A DNA stretch of 64,000 bases from Variovorax guangxiensis (GCF_003952165.1 NZ_RXFT01000015.1:1-64000); one strand, 5' to 3'; numbered from the stretch's first letter, positions 50,856 to 58,329 are shown. Numbers and translations are program-made. The notes: generated from the letters alone by a model not told the origin.

Positions 50856-50883
50856 ATCGATCGCAATTTGAATATCGATCGAT
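50856..50883. promoter_or_regulatory. Inverted repeat before the first LysR paralogue
   Basis: Perfect 8-bp arms ATCGATCG (50856-50863) and CGATCGAT (50876-50883) enclose 12 bp. The position, 61 bp before the LysR start, suits an autoregulatory LysR site. Confidence 0.55.
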
Positions 50884-50930
50884 AGCAATAGCGGAATTGA
50901 TGGACCCCAAGCCTTTTACAGCCGTCATTC

Positions 50931-50939
50931 AAGGAAGGA
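50931..50939 (+). promoter_or_regulatory. Ribosome binding site that decides the LysR start
   Basis: AAGGAAGGA ends 5 bp before the TTG at 50945. The paralogue at 54640 begins with the equivalent codon (GTG-CTG-GAT), so the TTG is preferred over the ATG at 50900, which has no ribosome site. Confidence 0.7.
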
Positions 50940-50944
50940 CCACC

Positions 50945-51913
50945 TTGCTCGATCTGAACGAAGTCGCCATGTTTGTCCAGGTGGCGCGCCTGGGTAGCTT
51001 CGCGGAAGCCGCGCGGCACCTGCGCATGCCCTCGGCCACGGTGAGCCGGCGCATCCAGCAGCTCGAGGCGCGCCTGGGCACCCGGCTGATGCAGCGCTCC
51101 ACCCGCAAGCTCACGCTGACCAGCGCCGGCCAGACCTTCCACGAGCGCTGCGGCCCGGCGGTCGAAGAACTCATAGAGGCGGGGCAGTCGCACGTGGCGG
51201 TCAGCAAGGAGCCCAGCGGCGCGATCCGGGTGGCGGCTTCGGCCAGCTTCTTCGAGTATTTCGACATGGGCTGGGTGTCGGCCTTCCTGGCTGCGCACCC
51301 GCTGGTGCAGATCGACTTCGTGCTCAGCGACCTGCCGGCCGACCTCATCGCCGACCGCGTCGACGTGGCATTCCACATCGGGGCGCTCGAAGATTCGAGC
51401 TACGTGGCACGCCGAATCTTCACGAGCTACGGCGGCCTCCTGGCCAGCCCCGCCTACATCGCGGCGAACGGCGCGCCCGGCAATCTGCGCGAGTTGGCCG
51501 AGCACGAATGCGTGACCCAGCCGCCGGAGACCGGCAGCGCCGCCGTCTGGCGCCTGCAGGGCCCCGACGGCACCGAAGAAGACGTGCGGGTGCGCGGGCG
51601 CTTCAGCAGCAACACCCATGTGGCGCTGCGCGAGGCGGCCTGCGCGGGCTTGGGTATCGTCGCGCTGCCCGCGATCCTGACCGCGGCCGAAGTGGCGGCC
51701 GGCCGCCTCGTGCCAGTGCTGCCGCAGTACATGCGCGCAGGCCGCGGCATGAGCGTGGTCTACCCCAGCCGCCAGCAACGGCCGCTGGCCGTCACCGCCT
51801 TCGTCGACATGGCGGTGGAAAAGCTCAGCCTGCAGGAGTGGACGCCTCTCCCGGCCGAGACGACGAGCGAAAGCCGGTTGGAGCGGCCTCTCGACTTCTC
51901 GGTCTGCCGCTGA
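50945..51913 (+). CDS. LysR-family regulator, left copy of a paralogous pair
   Basis: A 322-aa regulator. The HTH is GSFAEAARHLRMPSATVSRRIQQLE, followed by GTRLMQRSTRKLTLTSAGQ and an effector domain from about residue 90 (GAIRVAASASFFEYFDMGWV). It is closely similar along its length to the LysR at 54640-55572, in protein and in DNA. Between the two lies the prepilin/NTPase/Roadblock module in the same orientation, so it is a likely regulator of that module. The C-terminal tail (about 20 residues) differs from its twin. Confidence 0.92.
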   Translation: MLDLNEVAMFVQVARLGSFAEAARHLRMPSATVSRRIQQLEARLGTRLMQRSTRKLTLTSAGQTFHERCGPAVEELIEAGQSHVAVSKEPSGAIRVAASASFFEYFDMGWVSAFLAAHPLVQIDFVLSDLPADLIADRVDVAFHIGALEDSSYVARRIFTSYGGLLASPAYIAANGAPGNLRELAEHECVTQPPETGSAAVWRLQGPDGTEEDVRVRGRFSSNTHVALREAACAGLGIVALPAILTAAEVAAGRLVPVLPQYMRAGRGMSVVYPSRQQRPLAVTAFVDMAVEKLSLQEWTPLPAETTSESRLERPLDFSVCR

Positions 51914-52220
51914 GCTCCGGCGCGCAATTTCGGTTGCTCTTATTTGTCGATTGCGCGCGCACCACATAAGTGCAATTCGCCGTGATTTGGTGCAATTCAT
52001 TCGACCAATCGTGCGGATTGCATCGAAAGCCGATCGGCTGAAACTCATTTTGTGGGCTAGTGGAGTACAACGGATTTCGTAAACAATTGTCACGACGCCT
52101 TTTGGTGGACATCCAAGTCGGCACGTCTGTATTGCGATCCGCGCACAAATAAAGCTCATTCATTTTCATCATTTCCGTATAGGGAAATGGATATTTCAGG
52201 TCACGGCAAGGGGGAACGGG
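51914..52220. promoter_or_regulatory. 307-bp A+T-rich promoter region of the NTPase/Roadblock module
   Basis: No gene. Seen here: a direct repeat GTGCAATTC at 51970-51978 and 51990-51998 (20-bp period, two helix turns), a palindrome AGCCGATCGGCT (52028-52039) and ACAATTGT (52083-52090) flanked by CGT/ACG. In 52021-52080 I count 29 G+C of 60, well below neighbouring genes. The layout suits activator binding in front of the operon starting at 52221. Confidence 0.6.
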
Positions 52221-52520
52221 TTGAATCCACGGTCGACGAGTGCAGCGAAACAACACGCGGGCCGACGGCTTTCGCGCCAAGCCAGAGGCTTCACGCTGAT
52301 CGAATCGACGGTCCTTCTGGCTTGCTTCGCCGTCGCCGCATCCGCCGTGCTGCCCCGCTGCAAGAACGAGGTCCTGAGCGGACGACCGCTCGGTGGATCA
52401 GACGGTCTCGTGGCATCCCACATCGGCATGCAGCGCTTTCACCAGGCCGCCGCCGGGGCGCTGGACCGCATCTTTGCGCCGTGCCTCCAAGGCTGGCGCG
52501 ACACGGCCTCGATGGACTGA
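52221..52520 (+). CDS. Small prepilin-like protein (type IV pilin N-terminal signal)
   Basis: A 99-aa protein with a class III leader: basic stretch ending RRLSRQARG, then FTLIESTVLLACFAVAASAV. The G-FTLIE site with Glu at +5 and the following hydrophobic helix are the hallmarks of prepilins and pseudopilins cleaved by PilD. The mature part would be only about 75 residues and has two Cys. The TTG start has an AAGGGGG ribosome site. It opens the run of genes up to 54618. No other pilus gene is in the window, so it may be a minor pilin-like component or signal protein. Confidence 0.68.
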   Translation: MNPRSTSAAKQHAGRRLSRQARGFTLIESTVLLACFAVAASAVLPRCKNEVLSGRPLGGSDGLVASHIGMQRFHQAAAGALDRIFAPCLQGWRDTASMD

Positions 52521-52552
52521 CCAGGCATGGTCGCGGCGCAGGGGACACATCC

Positions 52553-53230
52553 ATGCTGAGGCTCGGCATCCACAAACTGCCCATGGCAGAGGTGGTCCTG
52601 ATCCACACGATCATGAGGCTCTCGGCGGGCCAGCCCGGCTTCGCCTGGCAGTTGGTCGATGCGCCGCCCTACGACGCGCTGCTGGTCGACGGCTCTTCGC
52701 CGGAGCATGAATATCCCGGGGCGGTCGACAGCATGGCCGCGGCCGTGCTCAGGCTCACGCGCATGAACGCAGGCTGGCAGCCCGGCACCATGGAGCGGCC
52801 GATCCGTGCCGACAGGCTGCAGCAGTGGCTGCGCAGCATCGAGCAGGCGCTGCGCGAGGCGCAGCCCGGCGGCCTCATGCTGCACGAGCAGACGGCACTG
52901 GAGGTGGAGGTGTCCGACGCCGAGCACTTCATGCTGCGCCGCTGGCCGCCTGCCATGCTGCTTCGCAACGACCTCGACAACATCCGCATGGCGAGCCTGC
53001 TGTCGCGCCGCGCGTTGAACGCGATCGAGCTGTCGGACATCAGCCAGCTGCCTTTCTCCCAGTGCGTGGCTTTCCTGCTCGAACTGCGCAAGGCCGGCGT
53101 GCTGGAGCTGCACGTGGCGCAGGCCCTGCCGCCGGCCATGCCCCGGAGCGACAAGGCGCTGGGCAGCCGCGATCTGGCGCGCAGCTTCATCGATGGCATC
53201 CGCCGCCGGCTGGGCCTGCGCGTGCCATGA
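52553..53230 (+). CDS. Unknown protein with receiver-like N-part and winged-helix-like C-part, partner of the NTPase
   Basis: I do not recognise a named family for this 225-aa protein. The N-terminal 110 residues have a receiver-like rhythm (YDALLVDGSSPE near residue 45, AVLRLTRMNAGW, MERPIRADRLQQWLRSIEQAL). The DxxLxD, LTR and ERP positions recall the Asp, Ser/Thr and Lys-Pro of a degenerate receiver. The C-terminal part (NDLDNIRMASLLSRRALNAIELSDISQLPFSQCVAFLLELRKAG) looks like a winged helix as found in proteins next to bacterial Ras-like GTPases. Its stop overlaps the NTPase start (ATGA), so they are coupled. Function unknown. Confidence 0.75.
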   Translation: MLRLGIHKLPMAEVVLIHTIMRLSAGQPGFAWQLVDAPPYDALLVDGSSPEHEYPGAVDSMAAAVLRLTRMNAGWQPGTMERPIRADRLQQWLRSIEQALREAQPGGLMLHEQTALEVEVSDAEHFMLRRWPPAMLLRNDLDNIRMASLLSRRALNAIELSDISQLPFSQCVAFLLELRKAGVLELHVAQALPPAMPRSDKALGSRDLARSFIDGIRRRLGLRVP

Positions 53231-53769
53231 GGGAGCACAAGATCCTCGTCACGGGCACCGTGGGCGCTGGCAAGACGACGGCCATCGGCCTCGTGAGCGA
53301 GGTCGCGCCGGTCGTGACCGACGTGCGCAATTCCGACGCGTCCATCGACAAGGCCCGCACCACGGTCGGGCTGGACTACGGCCAGCTCACGCTGGACAAC
53401 GGCGACATCGTTCGCCTCTTCGGTACGCCCGGGCAGGCCCGTTTCGACTTTCTCTGGAAGATCCTCGCGAGGAACGCGCTGGGCCTGATCGTGCTGATGG
53501 ACAACTCGCGGCCCGATCCGCTGGCCGACATGTGCGTGTACCTGGACGGATTCGCCGAGCATCTGCGCACGCTGCCCTGCGTCGTCGGCGTGGGGCGGAT
53601 GCACTCCCATCCCGTGCCCACCCTCGACGACCATGCCGAGCGGCTCGCATCCACCGGCCGGGTGTTTCCCATTCTCGATGTGGACGTGCGCCGCCGGAGC
53701 GACGTGCTTCTGCTGATCGACACGCTGCTCATGCAACTCGAAGCCGACATGCGGGGAGACGAAGAGTGA
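53227..53769 (+). CDS. Ras-like small P-loop NTPase (MglA/CvnD-like) with degenerate G4 motif
   Basis: A 180-aa cytoplasmic nucleotide-binding switch protein. The P-loop is VTGTVGAGKTTAI (G1), switch I is likely at ARTTVGLDYGQL, and switch II is LFGTPGQARFDFLW (G3, GTPGQ in place of DTAGQ). At the place of the guanine-specifying NKxD motif stands VGVGRMHSH, so base specificity is doubtful. Prokaryotic relatives are MglA (polarity, with MglB Roadblock protein) and CvnD of the Streptomyces conservons. It is coupled by overlaps to both neighbours (ATGA upstream, GTGA downstream), showing that NTPase and Roadblock protein are made together. Confidence 0.88.
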   Translation: MREHKILVTGTVGAGKTTAIGLVSEVAPVVTDVRNSDASIDKARTTVGLDYGQLTLDNGDIVRLFGTPGQARFDFLWKILARNALGLIVLMDNSRPDPLADMCVYLDGFAEHLRTLPCVVGVGRMHSHPVPTLDDHAERLASTGRVFPILDVDVRRRSDVLLLIDTLLMQLEADMRGDEE

Positions 53770-54161
53770 ACTCCATACACGGCCTGTCCAGAACGGCCAC
53801 GGCGCATGCACAGCGTGAAGTGCGCAAGCTGGTCGACGAGCTCACCGGCGTGACCGCGGCGGTGGTCGCCACCGCGGACGGCTTCGACGTGGCCTCCGCC
53901 TGCGTCAGCGACGCAGACCCGGCGCGCGTGGCCGCCATGGGCAGCTCCATCGTGGCGATAGGCGACGTGGTGTCGCAGGAAGCCCGCCTCGGCCGCCGCG
54001 AGAGCGTGATGGTGCTCACCGACTCGGGCTTCGCGGTGTTCCACAGCGTGCATCGCCGCGACACCGACCTCGTGATCAACGTGCTGGCGCGAGACAGCGC
54101 CGTTCCCGCGATGGTGGCGTACCGCGCCGCCCAGCTCGCCAGGACCCTCGCCGAGGTGTGA
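53766..54161 (+). CDS. Roadblock/LC7 domain protein (MglB-like)
   Basis: A 131-aa protein consisting of one Roadblock/LC7 fold: REVRKLVDELTGVTAAVVATADGFDVASA, MGSSIVAIGDVVSQEARLGRRESVMVLTDSGFAVFHSV, TDLVINVLARDSAV. Such proteins dimerise and regulate Ras-like GTPases as GAPs or scaffolds. The GTG start overlaps the NTPase stop and has GGGGAGA upstream. It probably acts on the NTPase encoded just before it. Confidence 0.9.
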   Translation: MNSIHGLSRTATAHAQREVRKLVDELTGVTAAVVATADGFDVASACVSDADPARVAAMGSSIVAIGDVVSQEARLGRRESVMVLTDSGFAVFHSVHRRDTDLVINVLARDSAVPAMVAYRAAQLARTLAEV

Positions 54162-54172
54162 CCGCCGATTCC

Positions 54173-54199
54173 CCCGCGCGCGTCTGCGTGGCGCGCGGG
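54173..54199. terminator. Hairpin between the two Roadblock genes (attenuator or partial terminator)
   Basis: A perfect 9-bp stem, CCCGCGCGC/GCGCGCGGG, with a 9-nt loop follows the first Roadblock stop by 11 bp. The downstream sequence TCTCTTC is only weakly T-rich, so it may lower, not end, transcription into the next gene, or protect the mRNA end. Confidence 0.5.
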
Positions 54200-54258
54200 T
54201 CTCTTCCCGTACGCAGCAATTCCTTCTTTCAACTTCAACGATTTCCCTGGAGAAAAAC

Positions 54259-54618
54259 TTGGCTTCCATCAAGCAGACGCTCGACGACATCCTCACCATC
54301 GACGGCGCCATGTGCGCGGCCGTCGTCGACGCCGGCAGCGGCATGATCCTCGGCAGCGTGGGTTCGGGCGTGGACATGGAGATCGCCGCGGCGGGCAACA
54401 CGGAGGTGGTGCGGGCCAAGCTCAAGACCATGCGCGCGCTGGGCCTGAGCGACGTGATCGAGGACATGCTCATCACCCTCGGCAGGCAGTACCACATCCT
54501 TCGGCCCTCGTCGGTGAAGGAGGGACTCTTCCTCTACGTGGTGCTCGACAAGCAGCGCGCCAACCTCGCACTCGCGCGCCGCAAGACGCAGGAAGTCGAC
54601 AAGCTGATGGACTTCTGA
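54259..54618 (+). CDS. Second Roadblock-like protein
   Basis: A 119-aa protein with a Roadblock-type pattern: IKQTLDDILTIDGAMCAAVVDAGSGMILGSVG, a helix EIAAAGNTEVVRAKLKTMRALG, and the last strands QYHILRPSSVKEGLFLYVVLDKQRANLALAR. It differs strongly from the first Roadblock protein, so the two may form a heteromeric regulator. TTG start with GGAG 6 bp before it. It is separated from the first by a hairpin (54173-54199) and followed after 21 bp by the second LysR gene. Confidence 0.82.
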   Translation: MASIKQTLDDILTIDGAMCAAVVDAGSGMILGSVGSGVDMEIAAAGNTEVVRAKLKTMRALGLSDVIEDMLITLGRQYHILRPSSVKEGLFLYVVLDKQRANLALARRKTQEVDKLMDF

Positions 54619-54639
54619 GAAAGCGGCAGGCAGTTTCCG

Positions 54640-55572
54640 GTGCTGGATCTCAATGAAGTCGCCATGTTCGTGCAGGTGGCGCGGCTGGGCAGTTTTGCCG
54701 AAGCCGCGCGGCACCTGCGCATGCCTTCCGCCACCCTGAGCCGGCGGGTGCGGCAGCTGGAGGCGCACCTGGGTACCCGCCTGCTGCAGCGCTCGACCCG
54801 CAAGCTGGCGCTGACGAGCGCGGGCCAGGCTTTTCTCGATCGATGCCTGCCCGCGGTCGAGGAGCTCATGGCCGCCGGGCAACTGCAGCTCGCGGGCAGC
54901 CAGGAGCCGAGCGGGGCGGTGCGGGTGGCCGCGCCCAGCAATTTCTTCGACTTCTTCCCGATGGAGTGGGTGTCCGGCTTCCTCGCTGCGAATCCGCGCG
55001 TGCGGATCGACTTCGTCCTGAGCGACGCGGCGGCCGACCTCGTCGCCGAGCGCATCGACGTCGCCTTTCGCGGCGGCCCGCTGCGGGATGCGGGCAGCGC
55101 GACACGCAGGATATTCGCCAGCTACGGCGGCCTTTTCGCAAGCCCGGGCTACGTGGCCGCGCACGGCCAGCCTGCCAGCCTGCATGAGCTGGGCGAACAC
55201 CACTGCGTGACGCCGCCGCCCGACGCGGGCAGCTACGCCACCTGGCGCCTGCTGGACGCCGACGGCGCGGAGCAGGACGTGCGCGTGCGGGGCCGCTTCA
55301 TCAGCAACATGCAGGACGTTCTGCGCAAGGCCGCGTGCGCGGGGCTGGGCATCGCCGCGCTGCCGTCGATCCTGGTGGCGTCCGACGTCGCCGCCGGCCG
55401 GCTGGTGCCGGTGCTGCCGCAGTACAGGCGGGCGGGGCGTGGCCTGAGCGTGATCTACGCCAGCCGCCACCACATTCCGCATGCGGTGTCGGCCTTCGTC
55501 GAGATGGCGATGGAGAAGCTTGCCGCCAGCCAGGACTGGGGTTCGGCTTCCGTGGGGGCTCCTGCCGGCTGA
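54640..55572 (+). CDS. LysR-family regulator, right copy of a paralogous pair
   Basis: A 310-aa regulator: HTH GSFAEAARHLRMPSATLSRRVRQLE, then GTRLLQRSTRKLALTSAGQ and the effector domain (GAVRVAAPSNFFDFFPMEWV). It is very similar to the copy at 50945-51913. It starts with GTG 21 bp after the second Roadblock gene and so is probably part of that transcript, unlike its twin, which precedes the module. The stop is 12 bp from the convergent efflux gene. Confidence 0.93.
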   Translation: MLDLNEVAMFVQVARLGSFAEAARHLRMPSATLSRRVRQLEAHLGTRLLQRSTRKLALTSAGQAFLDRCLPAVEELMAAGQLQLAGSQEPSGAVRVAAPSNFFDFFPMEWVSGFLAANPRVRIDFVLSDAAADLVAERIDVAFRGGPLRDAGSATRRIFASYGGLFASPGYVAAHGQPASLHELGEHHCVTPPPDAGSYATWRLLDADGAEQDVRVRGRFISNMQDVLRKAACAGLGIAALPSILVASDVAAGRLVPVLPQYRRAGRGLSVIYASRHHIPHAVSAFVEMAMEKLAASQDWGSASVGAPAG

Positions 55573-55584
55573 GCCGCGCGTCGA

Positions 55585-57069
55585 TCAGCCGGCCTTGGCG
55601 GTCCGATCGAGGGCGGGGCAGCTCGACGGCGCGCCTGCCGTGTCAGTGCCGCACCAGTCGCCACCCAGCGCCTTCACAAGAAACACCGATGTCAGCAGCC
55701 GCTGCCCCTGCAACTGCGCGGCTTGCCGCTCCACCGTCAGCAGCGACTGCTGCGCGGTGATCACGTCGAGGTACGTCGATGCGCCTCCCTCGTAGCGGCT
55801 GGTCGCCATGTCGAGCACGCGCCGTGCAGCCGTCACGGCCGACTGCGCCTGCGTGGTGGCGCTGTCGAGCGCCGAGAGGCCGGTGATGCCGTCTTCCACC
55901 TCCTGCATCGCCGTGAGCACGGTGCGGCGGTAGTTGCCGACGGTGACGTCGTAGCCGGCCTTGGCGAAGTCGACGTTCGCGCGGATGCGCCCGCCGTCGA
56001 ACAGCACCTGCGTGGCCGACACGCCCACCGACCACAGCAGGCTGGGGCCGTTGAAGAGCGTCTCGATCAGGCGGCTGTCCACGCCCACCGTGGGCGAGAT
56101 GACGAAGCTCGGGTAGAAGGCGGCCGTCGCCACGCCGATCTGTGCGTTGGCAGCCGCCATTGCGCGTTCGGCCGAGGCCACGTCGGGGCGGCGCTGCAGA
56201 ATCTCGGACGGCACGCCCAGCGGCACTGCAGGCGGCCTGATCTCGCGCAGGTCCACCGGCAGCGAGAAGTTCGGCGCCGGCGTGCCGGTGAGCGTGGCCA
56301 GCGCGTGCTCGTATTGCGCGCGCTGCTTCTTCAGCACGTCGACCTGCGTGAGCGTGGTTTCCAGCAGCGCCTGCTGCTGCGCCACGTCCAGGCCCGATAC
56401 CGCGCCCAGGTCGTGGCGCGCCGTCACCAACTCCAGCGCGCGGCGCTGCAGGCCGATGGAGCGCGAGAGCACGTCGAGCTCGATGTCGGTGGAGCGCAGG
56501 TTGAAGTAGTTGCTGGCGAGCTCGGCGCTCAGCAGCAGCCTGGTGTTGGCGAGGTCGGCGGCCGATTGCTCGGCGGAGGCCGTGGCGCCCTCGACGGTGC
56601 GCTGCACGCGGCCCGCGAGGTCGAGCTCGTAGCTCGCGTTCAGCGAGACGGCGAAGTCGTTCTGCACCGTCGACGAATTGGCGGTGGCGTAGTTGGTGAG
56701 CGGCCGGTTGGCCGAGATCTTCAGGCGCGAGGCGCGCGCGCCCAGGCCGAGCTGCGGATAGCGGCTGGCCGAAGTGGCGGCCAGCGTGGCGCGTGCCTGC
56801 GCCAGCCGCGCGTTGGCGATGGCCAGCGTGGGGCTGCCGGCCAGGGCCTGCGCCTGCAGCGTGTCGAGCGTGGCGTCGTCGAAGCGCTTCCACCACGGGC
56901 CCTTGTCGGCGCTGTCGCTGGGCGTGCTCACGCGCCACGGCTCCTCGAGCTTCCAGCTCACGGGCAGGGGGGTGTCGGGCGTCTTGTAGTCGGGGCCGAC
57001 GGCGCAGCCGGCTGCGAGCATGAGCAGTGCGGCGCAGGCGGCCGCGCAGGGCAGTCGCGCCAGCGTCAC
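55585..57069 (-). CDS. Outer-membrane efflux lipoprotein (NodT/OprM, TolC-like family)
   Basis: Outer-membrane channel of the RND pump encoded with it. The 494-aa product has a lipoprotein signal with lipobox LAAGC near residue 22 and the duplicated outer-membrane efflux repeats: TLAIANARLAQARATLAATSASRYPQLG and the second at RRPDVASAERAMAAANAQIGVATAAFYPSF. Third gene of the operon; its ATG overlaps the adaptor stop (ATGA). Confidence 0.94.
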   Translation of the reverse strand: MTLARLPCAAACAALLMLAAGCAVGPDYKTPDTPLPVSWKLEEPWRVSTPSDSADKGPWWKRFDDATLDTLQAQALAGSPTLAIANARLAQARATLAATSASRYPQLGLGARASRLKISANRPLTNYATANSSTVQNDFAVSLNASYELDLAGRVQRTVEGATASAEQSAADLANTRLLLSAELASNYFNLRSTDIELDVLSRSIGLQRRALELVTARHDLGAVSGLDVAQQQALLETTLTQVDVLKKQRAQYEHALATLTGTPAPNFSLPVDLREIRPPAVPLGVPSEILQRRPDVASAERAMAAANAQIGVATAAFYPSFVISPTVGVDSRLIETLFNGPSLLWSVGVSATQVLFDGGRIRANVDFAKAGYDVTVGNYRRTVLTAMQEVEDGITGLSALDSATTQAQSAVTAARRVLDMATSRYEGGASTYLDVITAQQSLLTVERQAAQLQGQRLLTSVFLVKALGGDWCGTDTAGAPSSCPALDRTAKAG

Positions 57070-58325
57070 GCCGGCTCCTTCTTCGCCCCGGCAGGCGCCG
57101 CCCTGGCAGGAGGCTGATCGGGCGCGACAGCCACGATGTCGCCTTCGGCCAGCGAGTCGGAGGGATTCAGCACCATGCGGTCGGTTCCTTCGAGCCCGTC
57201 GATCACTTCCACGTTCTCGCCGTAGTTGCGCCCCAGCGTCACCGCGCGCAGGGCGACGCGGCCCTGTGCATCGACCACCGCGATGCGCGTGCCCTCGGCG
57301 CGGAACAGCAGCGCGTTCGCCGGCACGGTGAGCGTGCGGCTCGCGGCCAGCGGCAGCGACACCTGCACATAGGCGCCCGGCAGCAGCGCGCCGTCCTTGT
57401 TGGGCAGCGAGACCTCGACCTGCATCATCCGCGTGGTCGTGTCGATGGCGCCCGAGGTTCGCGCCACCTCGCCCTTGAAGGCCTGGCCGCGCAGCTCGGC
57501 CTGCGTCACCACCACCGGCTGGCCGGCCTTCACCAGCTGCGCGTAGGCCTGCGGCACGTTGACGTACACGCGCAGCGGATCGGTCTGCGCCAGCATGAAG
57601 AGCGCGCGCCCGGCGCCGCCGCCCGCGCCGGCGTCGATCAGGTCGCCCACGTCGACGTTGCGCCGCGTGATCACGCCCGCGAACGGCGCCACCACGCGCT
57701 TGAAGCCCTCGGTCTGCTTGAGGCGCTGCACGTTGGCGTCGGCCGCCGCCACGTTGGAGGTGGCCTGCGCGACGGCGCTGCGGCGCTCGTCCAGGTCCTG
57801 CTGCGAAACCACGTCCTTCTTGCGCAGCGCCTCCCAGCGATCTGCCGTGCTGCGCGCCAGTTCCAGCCCCGAGGCGGCCTGCGCGCGGGCAGCGACGGCC
57901 TGCGAGAGCTGCTGGTCGATCTCGGGCGTCTCGATCTCGGCGAGCAACTCGCCCTTTTCGACGCGGCTGCCGATGTCCCTGGTCCAGCGCTTGAGGTAGC
58001 CGCTGGCGCGCGCCGAGATGGGCGACTGCACGAAGCCCTGCAGCGTGCCCGGCAGCGACAGCGTCTGGCCCGCGGTGGGCATGCGGGGCAGGGCGGTCTG
58101 CACGTACTGCTTCGCGCGCTCGGCGGTGCCGGCCTCCAGCGCGCGGGCGTTGGCGATGCGCACGAACACGGTGCGCGCCGCGCCCAGCGCCAGCAGCACC
58201 AGCACGATCAGCACCAGCCAGCGCGTGCGCCGCACGATCTGCCGGCGGCGCAGCAGCTGCTCGCCGTCGCCCTCCTCGACGGCGATGGGGTGGATGGCCA
58301 ATGCCGAATGGCGTTGCTCCGTCAT
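57066..58325 (-). CDS. RND efflux periplasmic adaptor (membrane fusion protein)
   Basis: A 419-aa adaptor linking pump and channel. N-terminal anchor WLVLIVLVLLALGAA, lipoyl-like halves around SARASGYLKRWTRDIGSRVEKGELLAEIE and VVAPFAGVITRRNVDVGDLI, with a coiled-coil hairpin between (SQAVAARAQAASGLELARS ... VAAADANVQRLKQTE). A beta-barrel region follows (LRVYVNVPQAYAQLVKAGQ). It follows the pump gene by 4 bp. Confidence 0.94.
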   Translation of the reverse strand: MTEQRHSALAIHPIAVEEGDGEQLLRRRQIVRRTRWLVLIVLVLLALGAARTVFVRIANARALEAGTAERAKQYVQTALPRMPTAGQTLSLPGTLQGFVQSPISARASGYLKRWTRDIGSRVEKGELLAEIETPEIDQQLSQAVAARAQAASGLELARSTADRWEALRKKDVVSQQDLDERRSAVAQATSNVAAADANVQRLKQTEGFKRVVAPFAGVITRRNVDVGDLIDAGAGGGAGRALFMLAQTDPLRVYVNVPQAYAQLVKAGQPVVVTQAELRGQAFKGEVARTSGAIDTTTRMMQVEVSLPNKDGALLPGAYVQVSLPLAASRTLTVPANALLFRAEGTRIAVVDAQGRVALRAVTLGRNYGENVEVIDGLEGTDRMVLNPSDSLAEGDIVAVAPDQPPARAAPAGAKKEPA

Positions 58326-58329
58326 GGAA

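Larger units (their letters stand above)
50618..50944. other. 327-bp A+T-rich regulatory region between MarR and LysR genes
   Basis: No credible gene. It contains GGCAAT-GAAT-ATTGCC (50713-50728), an inverted repeat ATCGATCG-N12-CGATCGAT (50856-50883) and a strong ribosome site (50931-50939) directly before the LysR gene. A+T content is visibly higher than in the flanking genes. Confidence 0.7.

Noticed and set aside
50900..50944. LysR start at ATG 50900
   Set aside because: No ribosome site; the TTG at 50945 follows AAGGAAGGA and matches the start of the paralogue.
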